Source: Phorcus lineatus (taxonomy: Eukaryota; Mollusca; Gastropoda; Trochida; Trochidae). Taken from it: DNA of 64,000 bases. The position numbers were made by a program, and so were the translations under genes. Every line of letters starts with the position of its first letter. The stretch's first letter is position 1. Positions 1 to 14,552 of the stretch are shown here, piece after piece. The stretch is taken from NCBI GenBank assembly GCA_921293015.1, contig OV121091.1:29806839-29870838 (forward strand). Direction: 5' to 3'. The notes under the pieces are model-generated. The model had not been told where the DNA came from, did no database searches, and was given only the letters and a program-made list of their open reading frames with translations.

Positions 1-839
1 CCTTCGTATGGCCTCAAGGTATTTGTAAACAACACCAGAACAACATATGCGTCAATCCCGTCCCGTTTTGTCCTTGCACATATGACCTAGTTGTGATGAC
101 TATCACTGAATATAAATATATACCAGTTGTTCATGTAAACGCGCGCAGTAGCTCCTCTCATGTCACCGCTTTGGGGCTAAGGGATGTGGCAAATGCTTGC
201 ATCACTGAAATGCACATTAAACACTATGATTCATTCCTTGCATAATAATGATACATTATGATTGACGACTGTTGCTATTTGTTTTCTCGTTTATTCAACC
301 CACGCCGTCCCATTGCATCAACCCTGGGTCAGTTACCATGGCAGTGTAACTGAAATAGATCGTCGAACACACCATCTTTTCCTTGAAATGGTAGAGAACC
401 TGTAATATTTGTTAATGATTGCAGGATTGGTAAAATATGATAGACTAGATTAGATGAAATTATTGTTAAAAGTGCATTGCCATTTTTTATGTTATTTTTA
501 TGTTGATCTGTAATGGTAAAATCTAGACTTGATCAAGAATGCCTAGACTGTATTAAAAACTCTGGATTTAGACAATAAAGAAGCAGGATAAGTGAAAATT
601 TGCTAAGGCCTAAACGAACTAGCTGTCCAGTGAGGCTGGAACATAATAAAGAGATTACTGAAAGTAAACAATGCTGGCATCTGTTAGATTGGGGCTACAC
701 GGAGTAGAACCGGGCAGCTGAACAACTTCTATCTCGGTATTCGTCTTGTAATCTCTCACTGATAAGACCCCTTGTGACGTAGCCTTTCATAGACCTGCAT
801 TGTTTATCAAAGCATGTGGGATTTAATTAGTCCGTTAAT
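1..839. other. Intergenic AT-rich DNA
   Basis: I see no coding exon with usable splice sites here. Around 528-590 there is one diverged copy of a short dispersed repeat containing CTAGACTGTATTAAA, also found near 5.55, 18.73 and 53.33 kb. The rest is unremarkable AT-rich sequence. Confidence 0.5.
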
Positions 840-1816
840 TAGGTCTTCAAGACATAGTCTGGAAGACCTATTGTTTTTATCCGAATTATTATTATTATTT
901 GCATTTTTTATGTTACGCAGATACAGCCAAAACGGCTGCTGCAAATTCAACCAAATTTTGCATGCTGATAGCCCTTACTGAGGAATAGACATGCGAAGCT
1001 TTTGAGCTTGATCAGATCATGCGTTAAAGGCACAGTACCACTCAAAGTTTCAAAAATTAACATTGAAAATTTTTTCAAAATGTACTTAGAGACTTGCAAC
1101 TTTTTTCAAAAGATGCGCAATTACATTTGCAGCAAAAAAGTAAATCATGCCCAAATCGTAGCTTGCATACTTGCGCCGCCATATTGCTTTATTTGACTTT
1201 TTTGCATTTTCGGACCCCATGCATCTTTGACAATCTTCTTCTCTGAAGATACTTGCATCTAAGAGCTGAAATTCACACTCAATGTAGCTGAAAGATTGTA
1301 ATTTTGAATTTGACCTTTTCAAGGTCCTAACGTTAAAACTTTTTTCTCAGCAACCCTTCAAACTCGAGCAACATAGCTCGTGTGACCATGTTCAAGGGGC
1401 GATAACTCAAAAAGTTATACTCACAATTGCACTATTGTTTCAGGAATGCAAGACCTGTATGTGTACTTGACGAAACTGTTCAAACCTCATTCGCGAACAA
1501 GGTCAAGTTTTTCACAATTAACGATCGAAATCGGCAGAAATCTTTTGACCAAACTTTAACATGGGGTAATTTTTCAAAATGCACCTAGACACTTGAAACT
1601 TGTTTTGAATGAAGCGACATAACTGTACAGACAAAAAAGTCAATCATGACAAATTCCTCACTAGCATAGTTTTTCCGCATTTTCAACTTCTTTGCAATAA
1701 TCACACTTTGCTTATGAGATTGGGTTTAATTTTAACTAACCGTTTACCACTAAAACAAAAAAGCATGCGCAGGTCAAACACTGTGTGAAGTTCAAGCAGG
1801 AAGTCTTGAAGACCTA
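840..1816. mobile_element. Element bounded by 14-bp terminal inverted repeats (nonautonomous DNA transposon candidate)
   Basis: The left end TAGGTCTTCAAGAC (840-853) is a perfect inverse of GTCTTGAAGACCTA (1803-1816). The left end also folds on itself, because 841-853 is partly complementary to 857-869 (GTCTGGAAGACCT). A short ATT run sits at 886-900. No transposase reading frame is visible in the roughly 950 bp between the ends, so if this is a transposon it is nonautonomous. I could not identify a convincing target-site duplication. The superfamily is unknown. Confidence 0.5.
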
Positions 1817-4800
1817 AGTACTGCCTTGGCAGTCCTAGTGTTAATCAATGTATTATGAAAAGCATATCTCAGAGGTTTTTAATCCATTTCGAATGTTGAC
1901 AGAAGTCTCTTTCACAATTTGAATCCAAGAAGCTACTTTAGCCAGATATTTCTCTCTTTCACACACCGGAGAACAGGATAGCTCCAGCAAGTCTCAAATC
2001 TATTGGCAAGTGTTGATAAACTCATATTTATGTTTTCTTCTTGTTTCCAACGTTATAATCCTGGAATAATTATTTCTTATAATGTAAAAGTTTCAATTTT
2101 GATAAAGCGCTATAAACTGTGTAACTGTAATCATGAAAAGAGATATAATATATACATTTTTCAGGAAGCTCTATGGTGGGGCTTATTTGGCTATTTAAAA
2201 TTTTCAAATTAAAAGATATTACTGAAATATCGTTTGTTTTATTCATTTGAGATGTCACATTAGGTCTAATTCGTTTGAAATTAAGAAGCGGAAGTTAGTC
2301 TGGGATTTTGGTACACTCAAGGATCTATATATAGGTTTATATAAAAATCCTCAGTTCACTGTACCAGAGACGAGTTTTAAATTTTGTGTTTCGAAGGAAC
2401 TTTTCGTTTATTCATTTATTTTGAATGTGTTTCAATTCCTTCTTTAGAGTAGAACTCTTTTCAGAATAACGCTGTCACTATAGTCACAATTTAAACTGTA
2501 ATATAATTATCGACAAAGGGTAATTGACATTCAACCAAAAAAAATATTAAAATATCATAAAATTAACTTCATTGAAATGAAACTGAATTCCACTTGATCC
2601 ATAACGATGCGGTAGGGGTAAACTCGTCGGGTTGTTCGCTGCATAACACTTTGCGAGTGGGCTGATATTCGGATTCAACATTGCTTTACCGTGAACTGTA
2701 TCCTGCATACTATAGCCTACATTCCAGCCTGTATAACAAACCACCGTTCCTAGATGTCTAACACTTTATTAAAACTTACCTCTGGTGTCGGTCTGAGAGA
2801 CAACACCACACACCACACACTCCTATCTCATGCGGTACAGAGCACTCGGCGACTGTGTAGACTTTACTAGAGAGTGTTACTCTGCACCTGCTATTTTCAG
2901 CAACACTAAGGAGCGAATATTTAGAGGTGGGGGGAGGGGGGGGGGGGGTAATCTAGACATCATGGCAAAATATTTTTAACTGAGTTATCTCCTTATATCC
3001 AAAACATGTTGGGAATTTTTGTAAAAACCTGTCCAATTGTTGTTCTTGAAATATGTCATCCTCCTTATTTTTCGTATTTTGCTTTTGGCATACATTTTAA
3101 TACTGTAGACTAACATTATGTCTCTGAAACTAATCATAGAAAAGCTTCTTCTATAAGATATAAGAAATGAGCCTCAGAGATTTTGCCAATTCAGTGTAGT
3201 TGAATTCAAATATAGACTTGCTTGTCAAGAGGTTAAGTTGAGGTCAAAATTTTATTAACTGCAGTCTGGGTGCTGGGGTAGTAGTACTGTGAGACTAGAC
3301 AAAAACTTGTGAAATACAGAAGTAAATAGTCCATAATCTTATAATCTTTTTGGTAGCACAGTTTCTCTTTTAAAGAAAGACTAGTTCCTTTTAAATGAAT
3401 TTTCATTGTTGTTGTCGAAAGTTAATCCTTTCTTTGCATCTGAAACTTACCGTTAGGAAAGTTTTCATATATACAATGTGATCTCTTATTTCATTTTATC
3501 ATCATTTCCTTTATTAACATACCCTCTTTTTATTGTGTCTTCTCTTTTTATAGCTTTAGTTTCCTTAGAAATAATTCTCTCGTAAGTTCAAAGTGGTAGG
3601 AAAAGTTTGAAAAGTTATAGCTGGGTCGAGTGGTCAAGTCACGGTCAAATGTTTCAACTGACGTCCAAATTATCTGACATACACACGACAAGGGGTCATA
3701 GTCAGGGTTAATTAGAAATGTGGTCATAAAATGGGCATGGGTGTTAGGGAGTGATCTGATTCGTCCGAGGTTCAACCCTCCGGCAATCATATTCATCCGT
3801 AAGTACATCCCATATACAGTTCAAGTGCATGTTAAATCAACCCTCACCTGAATAGCTGATGTCGTGTTCCTTCAGCGCCCCGGTTTCATACTCCTATTTG
3901 AATTCCACAAGCTAAATATATCTTAGACTCTCATTTCTCATGGGTTGTATTCGAAGTAATATGCCTTTCCAAAGTGGAGCTAGCAAGCGTAATATGAAAT
4001 TTTAGATTGCCTCCTGAAAAATGAAGTTATAGAACAACCTCTAAATTGAATCTTGAATTTGCTCAGGAGATTCGTGCTAAGCAGGAAGGCGAAATAAAGT
4101 GCTATCAATTATAAACTAACCTAACATATACTCTTTGAAAACAAAATTACACATATACTTTAAATGATAATATCCAATTTAAAGATAAAGCAACCAAGAC
4201 GTGCAAAACTTACTAGATACTTGATACGTTCTTCCCATTAATTTCCACTGGTTTTACACCAGAGCAGAATTTCACAATGTCACAAACGAGTGGTTAAAAC
4301 ATTAAATTAAAATAAAAAAACCCACATATAATTGAAAACTATTTTTTCTTCTTTCAATTCCAAAGTGTATTCGGCTGGTTACAGCAACAATATTTTATAA
4401 AGTAAAATATGGACATTATATGAGGCTTATAAACATTATATCGACAGTAAATTGTACTGCCCCATTGATAGGCAGACAGAGTGGAGAGGCTTTCTTTGCC
4501 TCACCTTTCATCCACAGGATTGCTCAAACAAGATAGACTTGCTTTGGTTCACATATAATATTTGGCCTTGGACGACAGACTAGTTGCATCTCAGAACGAT
4601 GTGTTACATTACCGATCTGCTGATAATGTAGGTATGAATGTGGCAGGACAGCTGTTGCTTTGATGTCGACACACAGGCTCTGGGAATACGCAGCTGTAGA
4701 TACACTGCAGGACCCAGGACACAAAACTGTCCATGTTTTCAACAATGACACTAAATCTCAATGTTAATATTATCGTAAAGTACTTAATGAAATAAAAAGT

Positions 4801-7070
4801 TGCTTTGAAATCGTCTTCATTGCTATTGTGTTGATTTTTCATATAATTAGAATGAATCGAATCATTCAATATCAAAAACACATTTTAATGTATGACTGTA
4901 TATTTAAACATATCTATCCTGTCGCAATATATTTATTGTCCAAATCGCACCCTCTGAATGTACCCCTTATTATTTATACCTGAAATTCACCGTTTTCTGG
5001 CAAATAACTTCTTTAAAAACTTAGTCCATATTCAGGATCCAATAATCCAATTTTCCAAAAAATTCCTTTAAAGTATTCAATAAAATTATCATTATTTTAT
5101 ATAAAAAATAGTCACCGTCGTAATGTCAGTCTAGTAATGATATTAATGTTTAACCAGGCGTTTCCAACGATTCATCATCACAGAAAGGTGCCCTCAAGCT
5201 ATCTTGTGTTAACATTCACTTCCCTATCTGACACATTAACTGTACTCCCCGAATTTTAATGTCGCAAATTTCACTTACTATCACCGATGATAAACAATTT
5301 AATAATATACATCCTAGATCGACAATCAATCTCTGAAAATATTTTCAATTTACTTTAATCAATCCTATTTACTTAAAATTGATCATTAAATGAAAAAATG
5401 GAAACAAGCTTTAGAAGAACAAGAATTGTTCTCTCATCTATCCAATTGATACCTTCTTGTCTGGTCGTCTATATTTTATTAAAATTTTAATAATTTACTG
5501 TTCCTTCCTTCATAATATTTTTTCTTTGGGCAATCTAAACTTCCTGAATGTGGACCTAGACTGTATTAAAGGCTCCTTTATATGAAGCAAGACTAGGTCG
5601 TCTATCATGTCGGCTTTTAGTGAAGTAGAGACCCTCACTCACATTTATTTAGAAATAAAATAGTTTCTTTAACATAGTTTAGCCAACATCAGGTTCTGTG
5701 TTAAGTTTTGTAATATATAGGACTGTATCAACACTCTATCAATCTACTTTTCTATAACAATGCTTTATGGTCATGAGGAAGCTGCTCCAAAGAATGCATT
5801 AAAAACTTGGGCATTAGAAACAATACATATCCGAATCATTTGACCTCAGTAAAACAGGTTAATTTGGGTTTGTTCTGTCTCAATAGATCAATTATAAAAT
5901 CTTCATAGCGGATGGGTACAGTGTCGGACATAAGTCATGGGAGTAATTTTGCATTATTCCTGTGACGCTATCGCAACACGGTTGGGAGCTGCTCTCAGCA
6001 TTGCTGCAAATTTAGTGCACCGCCAACGCGATGATTTTGCGTCTCTACTGCGATACACCTGGGCTGTATTGCGGTAAAGTGGGAGGGGCTTATACGGGCC
6101 GGTCTACCCGTTATTTGACCCGCTACAAGCTAATTGGGTAACTTTAAAGTGGGCTGGTCTAACGAAGCTGTGAAATGTTCATGTACTGTAAACCTGTAAA
6201 ATATAATCTGTCGGCGTTTGTTAGTACTCCAAATGACTACCGGGAAAATAAGGAACGTGTATTTCCCAAGTTTCCATCATTATTTCTTATTATACCGCCT
6301 TACTGACCATGATAAAGTAAATACAAATTACCAACAGTGTGGTCATCGTTGCTCTTTGTTCAAAAATATACTTAGTTTGATAAATGAAAACATTCTGCAT
6401 ATGTTGGTCTTGGAAGGGAAAAATAATTACTTTAAAAAGAAGGTTATTAAATCAGATGAAACGATTGGAGTCTTTGTTAAGTTACAAATTTTGAAAATTT
6501 GAAATTTATGTACATGTTTTCATAAATCATTTGTGAAGAATTTGAGACTAGTGTAAGTGACACTTTGATTTTACCTTTACTTCTTGAATGCATCACTTTT
6601 GGAATGTCATGTCATGAACTATCAATATGATAATTGCATGTAATTAATATTTTGAACTCCAGTGTTATCCTACTTTGAATTCTATCATTATTATAACAGT
6701 TTGGTCGTATATTACTTTATTGAACTGGCTGAGCGCATCCTATATCAAGCACGGTCAGTAGTGGTCCTGTAACAATAATAGTTTTAGCATATACATTGGG
6801 TTTTTTTAATTCTAAAATATGCTTCATAGATCCACGATCCTGTTTGCAATTGAATCGATATATACACGTGTTAAGTCATATTTAGAGTTGACAGCGTCCC
6901 AACAGAATATATCACTTGGTCAATATATAGAGGATACTAAACGACATTCCATTTAATACTATTTTTATTAAACGAGTTAATGATTGAGTAATAACCGAGA
7001 AAAAGCGAGTTTGATACCAACTCATTAACGAGCATTCACGAGCAAATCATTAATCAAGCATGATTCTTAT
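1817..7070. other. Intergenic AT-rich DNA without a supported gene
   Basis: All open frames are short and look random in composition. A G-rich run occurs at about 2929-2949. A strong minus-strand donor-like site (CCAGAG before GTAAGT, junction near 2779/2780) sits beside a less AT-rich stretch at 2780-2880. It could be a noncoding first exon of a minus-strand gene lying further left, but nothing else supports it. A dispersed repeat copy lies near 5530-5600, and a CpG-richer patch lies at about 5940-6120. Confidence 0.4.
5530..5600. repeat. Short dispersed repeat, copy 2 of 4
   Basis: The segment holds GTGGACCTAGACTGTATTAA followed by a T-rich stretch and GAAGCAAGACTA. The same order (AATCTAGACTT, then CCTAGAYTGTATTAAA, then GAAGCAGGA) is seen at 528-590 and 53301-53390, and in a more diverged form at 18708-18760. 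The family could be a short interspersed element or a MITE; I see no tRNA-like head. Confidence 0.45.
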
Positions 7071-7089
7071 TTACTATTTAGAAAGTTGA

Positions 7090-8140
<1,051 letters not shown>

Positions 8141-8404
8141 TTAGATGGTGGCATTTCTTCTACGTCTAAACATAGTGCTTGTTGTAGCGGCTAGTGGTTG
8201 GGAGAGTTGGGGAGAATGCATAAGAAAAATTAACTGGTCTGTTGGAGACATATTAATAAATTGACTATCAATAGCTTGGGCTTTAAACCATAAAGATAAT
8301 CTGGCATCAGAATAAAAATTACATGTAGTTAGAAAGTGTATTTCATTCTCTACTTCAGAGGAAGGACAATATTTGCATGCGCGTTGATTTAACGGGGCAT
8401 TCAA
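8141..8404 (-). pseudogene. C-terminal fragment of a non-LTR retrotransposon ORF2-like protein
   Basis: The 87-codon frame contains a Cys-x2-Cys pair (RACKYCPSSEVENE) followed by IHFLTTCNFYSDAR. This is the C-C-H-C arrangement often seen at the extreme carboxyl end of reverse transcriptase polyproteins of animal LINEs. The reverse transcriptase and endonuclease parts are not present in frame upstream (8404-8530 on the plus strand), so this is a 5'-truncated copy, the usual result of incomplete LINE insertion. The basic tail RRRRNATI ends at a stop at 8141. Family assignment is from motif shape only. A protein search should hit the C-termini of mollusc reverse transcriptase-like proteins. Confidence 0.6.
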
Positions 8405-11400
8405 CTAGCCCGGTGAAAACCAATGAAGCATGACTTTGCCTGCGACTACATGAACATGTACCTTGTGACGTAATATATATAGTTGTCTTGTGAGGTAGAA
8501 CTTTATACCAAGGTAATTTGTGGTTTACTGCCTAAACAGCAGTTGTAAAAAATATTCTAGCAACGCCTTATTACAGTATATTTCTGTTTTCAAAACGACT
8601 GTAAATTGAACACGATTATTGGTAAACCAATACCTGTACAATATGGTGTAGTAATAAGTGGTATAGTATGTTGACGTTCTCTGAATATCGATGATTTTGT
8701 TCCTTATAACTTTAATCGGAATTGATACAAGGAAGCATTTGTATCTTTGATGTAATTTACAGCTTGTCGTCTGAGGTACTTGACTCAATAACTATAAGTT
8801 ACTATTCGGGACATTAGGTCAAACCGATTTTGGAAATAAAAAAAGGTATTTCTCTCGTTCAAAGGTTTATCTTTGGCGACATTTGGCGACATTTGTTATT
8901 TTGAGATTATTACATATCTATATCTAAACCTACTGCTACTAATACGCCTTTTATCACTGGTCGCACTCTTGTATAGTTTGCATTGTTGACTTAGTAAGAT
9001 AGAATTATTTAGCGGGTATTTACTACACTAACGAAAAACAACCCATGACGCTGCGAAATTTATTGGAGTGAAGATCTTCAACAAAATCACTACTTTTGGT
9101 TTTGTGTGATTTTAATGTTTATAGTTTAATAACACATTTTGCGGTTAGCGGTAGGATGTTGGGCCCGTGATGTCTAACAAATTGATGTCACGACCTTTAG
9201 TTCTCTTATATCGTGATCACTGTTATTTATGAAAATATGTTATGTAAAGTTAAGCTCAGTCCAAATCTTATAATTTTAAAAACAATTACCTAATCAATTG
9301 CACCAGAGTGTAAATAAATAGATCGTACCAAATAAATCTACATAAATTGTTTTGGCACTGAACTGATCAGAGAGAAAGACAATGCAAGCTGTTATTCAAC
9401 AACGTTGTCTGGGGGATGCATCTTAATGAAACAAATATAAATATACCATTTCTTGTTAATTTTATTTTAAAGAGAATGTTCAGTGAATATTGACAGCAGG
9501 TTCACATCGTGTCAGACAAAAATATGGTGGATGTCAGCTTATTTCTTTTTATTTTATCAAGTAATCTTTCTCTCATTATCAAAGGTACGCCAGTACTTAC
9601 ATAACCTCGATTATGGTATGCCAAGCCTTTTTATGACTACTCGCCTACTAACCTATCCCGCGTCCATCTCTTGCTAATTAAAGTGTGTATTCAATAGCTT
9701 GTGCGGCACTCATTGTTTATTGAGGATCTAAGTGAAGAGAAAAAAACTGAAATCCGAGAATTCTCATGCGCTATCCTTACGCACAGAAAGTCAACTGTTT
9801 GTAAACTATCCCTTTCTGTACAAAACGACTTCACATCGTTAAGATATAAGGCATGGTTTAAAAAGAATAGAATCACAGATATATCAAAATTGTGAAATTA
9901 CCAGCATCGGTTACCTGCATTGCCCACTCTGAACAGTTAATTTGAATTTAATTGAATTTGAAAAGTGAATTGTTAATATAGTGAATTAAATGTTCGTTTG
10001 GGTAATTATCTTATCTTTGTGTATACATTTGAATGACGATGTGTCAAAATGAAGGTTAATTGCGCTTAGTCTAAGGTTATGCATTATAAAGGAGCTGTGG
10101 TTGTTGAAACTAATATGTCATTTTTCTGAGGTGGTATGACATAAGAAGTTGTTGACAGTCATGTTTACTTAGGACTTCTTTTGTCGGAACAATAATGCGG
10201 TAATCGGAGATGTAGAATGGTCCACTACAGTTGTTAACAAGTGGAAGCGTGTGACAAAGTTTTTCAGACATCTTTGTCATGCAAAATATTGATAGTGTAA
10301 GCGGTAAAATTGTTAGGTGGAGTCATCCTTAAGCAATACGGTGTAAACGAATTTGAATTTTAGAGTTTGTAATTTGTAAGTTTTCAGATCTTAACCTCTA
10401 TCATGTTAAGGATAATAACGTAGTATCATTTTCTTCTTGTTGTCTCAAAGGTTTCTGAGGGTGTTTTTAATGAGTTTGTCAGAAGGTTGAAACGTGATAT
10501 GTTACCAAATACATGCAAAAAATTATTTGTTTTTCATAACGTGATAAATACGAGACATTTTCAATTAATTGTAAATATTACGAGTTTGAAATAAGACTGA
10601 CATATTGTGATAATAACAATGTTATTAGTAAAAAATAATCTGACGGATATGGTAAGTCCCTACCATATGTTAACTAGTATTAGGTATCGAGCGACCAATG
10701 TGCATAATGCTTTTCCATCTCAAAAAATAATTGAGAATGGCTACCGACTTTAACGTTAGAACCATTATTATCAATGAAATGGCAATTTTTACATGCGCAT
10801 GCAATAGGAAAACGTGTCACGTTACTAATTTGATACTATCATAATTTACATTTAAATAACTCACGATTTCCAGATACAGTAGCGCTATGATATTTTCAAA
10901 ACCAAAACTTGAATTGAAATGAAGGAGTTCACCAAAACGCCTATCGCCTCGTGTTTCGATACATCTATATATGCTATATATGAATTAAGGAAAATATGCA
11001 ACACATAATTGGTTCATTTCTTTTGATATTCATTTTCAAAATCAAATGATCCGGCATGAACATGCAGAAATACATGTATACATTGAGACATTAAATATCA
11101 CCTCAGATAAGAGAATTTTCAACTGTACACCTGTCATTTTGATTAAGGAATGTGTGTTGATCAGAATATTGAAGTTAAAAGTAAAATTAGAGTTAATTTT
11201 TTTTACAATATTTGTGCAGGTTAATACAGCGTGTCTGTGAAATATCAGAGGTATCACATCATCCTTAAGGCTTTCTAACCTAACTTATACGTATGGATTC
11301 ATAAGCTCATTTACAACCATCACAGACTAGTATAAATATATGACCATTTACAGTGAAATGTCATTGGAGAGTCTGGTTTACGTTAACGATATGCATCTCA

Positions 11401-13107
11401 CACGACAATTAACATTACATAACTAAGTAATGCAATCCCCTACTCCCGCTGCCTTACTCGAGCTAGCCGCTCCCCCGCCCTTCCGCTCAGTTCTTGCTCT
11501 CGTCATTCCTGAATTCGCTTGTTAATTTGTTTTTTAAAGTACATAGGATATCAATAGATGAGTGTTAAATTGTGTTATAAGAGGCACTGTATAATATGTG
11601 TGCGGAGATTCACTGACTTTAGGGTAGACTTGTTTTGTAAAAAGAACACCGCATGAGCGTTTTGATCAATTGACAATAGGTTCATATTGTTTATAGAGGA
11701 GGATATTGTCCTTGATTTTGGAAGGATTGTAAATTGTTTTTATTTGTAAGAAAAACATGACGTTTGTTTAAGTATTGTTTGATATTAATATATCTTAGCG
11801 AAACTGATGTTTTAAGGTGCCCCTTTGGGTAGCCAATCCAAAAAGAGATTTATTTGATATATTTCAATAACATATTGTTTTAGTAATACTAACATAAATA
11901 TTCTCTCTATGTCCTTGTTTCTTTTTCTTCTCATTCATTTACCAACATTTCTACCAACAAAACACTGAAATACGACTTGCGAAACATAACGATTTTTATC
12001 CTTAAGGACCACCATATTTTATTGATAACACCTTCTTTATTGTGAGTTTTTATTCAGAAAATATTGCCTTCCTTATTTATATCACTTCAAAATGTCTATC
12101 AAACTTTTATTCAAAGTTATCAATATTCGTTCATTTTTTGAGTGTACATGGTACATACGTGTCCCTTTAAAAGTTGTTGTTATGTATCTCGGTAAAATAG
12201 AGAAATAGAATTAAGATGTGGATTTACAGAACTAAATGGTGAATATAATATAATATAAAAAAAGTTAGAGGGAATAAAAAAGTAAAATTTTAAAAGTTAT
12301 AAATACATATAATGATACATAATTAAACTTGGAAAGAATAAGTAACCTAAAATTAAGTAGATATATAAGGAATCAACACAGCCGAGTTTGCAGATGTCGA
12401 AGACAAAGGTGGGGGGGGGGGGGGTGTGAGTCATCAAACAGAGCCCACGGGTTGAGGGGAAAGGGAAGATGATACGATAACCCTTGAAAGCTTTCCTTTC
12501 CGATACATTTACGACACCTTCATGCAATTGCCTCATCGGGGCTAATTAATCACGTGACCTTAGCTCCGCCTACTCGATAAATGCACTGAACCGTGCGCGT
12601 GGCTTTTTGCGATAGACTCGCAAAATCCCCGCAACCGACACGCGATATTGGCGTGACTTGACCGCGACACGACCGGATTTCGTTCGCGATAATTTTGCGA
12701 TAATTCTGCATCCAGACTGCGAGACAAGGGAAGAGACATATGACCGCCACTGTATGTGTAAGGTGTGTCAAATGATATGCTATCTTGGTTTAGATTTTTT
12801 AAAACTCCTTTAGCGACAGGCGTTAGTTAATGTTATCCTAGTGCTAAGAGAGCTTCGAAAATTTAGCCCAGCATGTGAACTTCAGAGATGCTGACAAAAA
12901 TTAGAACATACCCATTCGTTTTGAGTGGGACCCCAGCCGCATAGATTGACGCAAATACTATACATGTTTTCATTAATTCATTCATATGGAACATATTCTA
13001 AGGAATCCGAAAATATATACTTCGGTAAGGTAAAATCTAGTCTTTCTTTCGGGAGATAGTCATTTTTCGCAGAGGGGTTACTTGTGTGAAAGAAGTAGAG
13101 AGGTCAG
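8405..13107. other. Intergenic AT-rich DNA without a supported gene
   Basis: No exon with coherent coding sense and splice sites was found. Short frames near 9.5-9.9 kb and 11.0-11.25 kb overlap antisense frames and show no family motif. A G-run occurs at about 12410-12426, and a CpG-rich patch at 12540-12780 stands out from the AT-rich surroundings. Confidence 0.4.
12540..12780. other. CpG-rich patch in AT-rich DNA, possible dispersed element
   Basis: The segment is dense in CpG and in TTTTGCG/TCGCAA/TCGCGA words, unlike its neighbours. The patch at about 5940-6120 has similar words (GCGATGATTTTGCG, CTATCGCAA). Both could be copies of one repeat family. No gene is visible in either. Confidence 0.3.
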
Positions 13108-13115
13108 ATGTGAGT

Positions 13116-13271
13116 CAGTCTGATGAAAATCTACCGTGTTCCGAGGAATAAAAGTTTTTAAATATTTACTATAGCGGAATTCGAACGTCTTTTACCAGGT
13201 GCTTTCTTCTCCATGACGTTAATGCTTAAAAACTTTTATTCCTCGGAACATGGTAGATTTAAATCAGACTG
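13116..13271. mobile_element. Foldback (MITE-like) element with 46-bp inverted arms
   Basis: The left arm at 13116-13161 is nearly perfectly inverse-complementary to 13226-13271. Both arms contain CCGAGGAATAAAAGTTTTTA or its complement, with few mismatches. The spacer is about 64 bp. The outer flanks carry a near-perfect direct repeat (GATGTGAGTCA just before, GATGTGAATCA just after), which may be a target-site duplication or chance. No protein is encoded. Confidence 0.7.
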
Positions 13272-14552
13272 GATGTGAATCACCCTACAAAGTTCAGTTC
13301 AATGAAGCGTCAAGTTGGGATGGCGTCTATAACCTGTTTGACGGGTAAAGCGCTTCACTGCATTCTACATATGTACCTTTAAAACCATTCACCTGTACAC
13401 AGGTAAAAGTACTGATGTGGATGGGGGCATTGGTGACTGGAAAAATAACCAGATAAATCTAAGCGTTGATTTAATGTACGAGGGACAGCTGAAGTTTGTC
13501 GTGGTGACGCGGAATGTACAATTGTTGTATATAAATATTTTGAATTCCGGTGTGGATTCTTTGACGACGTTTCTGGGATTATCTAAACTTCCAACGGTTA
13601 TCTAATATGGAAGGAAGGATATCAAAGGGCTAAGTATTCATACCTTAACATAAGTACACCGCTGTCATAAACGTTAACAAAAATCACTTGAACACATAAC
13701 AAACAATATTCTTCTTAGAAATTGTTATTTACTAATGTCATATGAAAAAAAATAACAAAAACATGTAAAGATTCTTACACAGTTGCAAAATCAATAAGGC
13801 ATAGGCGACACTGTCACTTGCATTAGCAACGACATCCGCCGTTGGTGATATACATATATGAAAAGGACTTACACAGCTACATAGTCCGTAACAGGAGTTA
13901 TGAAAATAGAACCAGACGCGAGCTCCAAACAGACGAAAGAAAACCCATCAAAATAAGATGCCGATTGCCGCAGACTTATGAACACTTCCTCCGACACGGC
14001 TGAGGTCAGAGGTTAGCTCGTGTAAACACTTTCAACTGTCGCCCTAGAACAAAGAACCACTGTTTCAGACTTTTTCACATCATAGTTTCTTCCGAGAATA
14101 CAGCCACATTGACGCTCTCTAACCTGTACTTCTTCATCCTGTTGATTTGTTATATGTAAGAGTATATTTCCTTACAGAAAAGTTCAGAAAGTAAATATGT
14201 TGAATTCAGCCCAGGATGCTGTTCGTTATGCAGACCAAACGCCCTGAGCTTGCCCAAAAAGACACGACTGTCAACTTGGCTCAAAAGAATCCCAAAATCC
14301 CCAGGGATGGATTTCACATACCGCATTGTGTCCCAAAAGCATTCAGGAAGAATATGCACTTAATAATTATCCAATATGTCGATTTGAAAGGGATCTAGAG
14401 GATTTGTAGAAGCAGTGAGCAGACCAGAGAGGTTATCGTCTGCTCGGCGCTCGTATCAACAGGTACATACATCTCTCCATCTTTCCCCTCCTCTCCTGGG
14501 CGAGTGTCTTTACTCCGCGTCTGTTCATCTTTCTCTCGGTCTCTCCATCGCT
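13272..14552. other. Intergenic and 3' flank of the PLAC8-family gene
   Basis: No second gene is visible. The part next to 14552 would be the 3' untranslated region of the minus-strand PLAC8 gene. I did not find a convincing AATAAA signal (TTTATT on the plus strand) close to its stop codon. Confidence 0.35.

Noticed and set aside
2774-2880. Minus-strand donor-like GTAAGT beside a GC-richer stretch, possible first exon
   Set aside because: One good donor alone is common by chance; no downstream exon to the left in the window.
3740-3785. B-box-like GGTTCAACCC resembling a tRNA T-loop
   Set aside because: No matching A-box or acceptor stem could be paired around it.
9691-9895. Overlapping open frames on both strands
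   Set aside because: Similar length on both strands, no motif and no splice context; likely chance.
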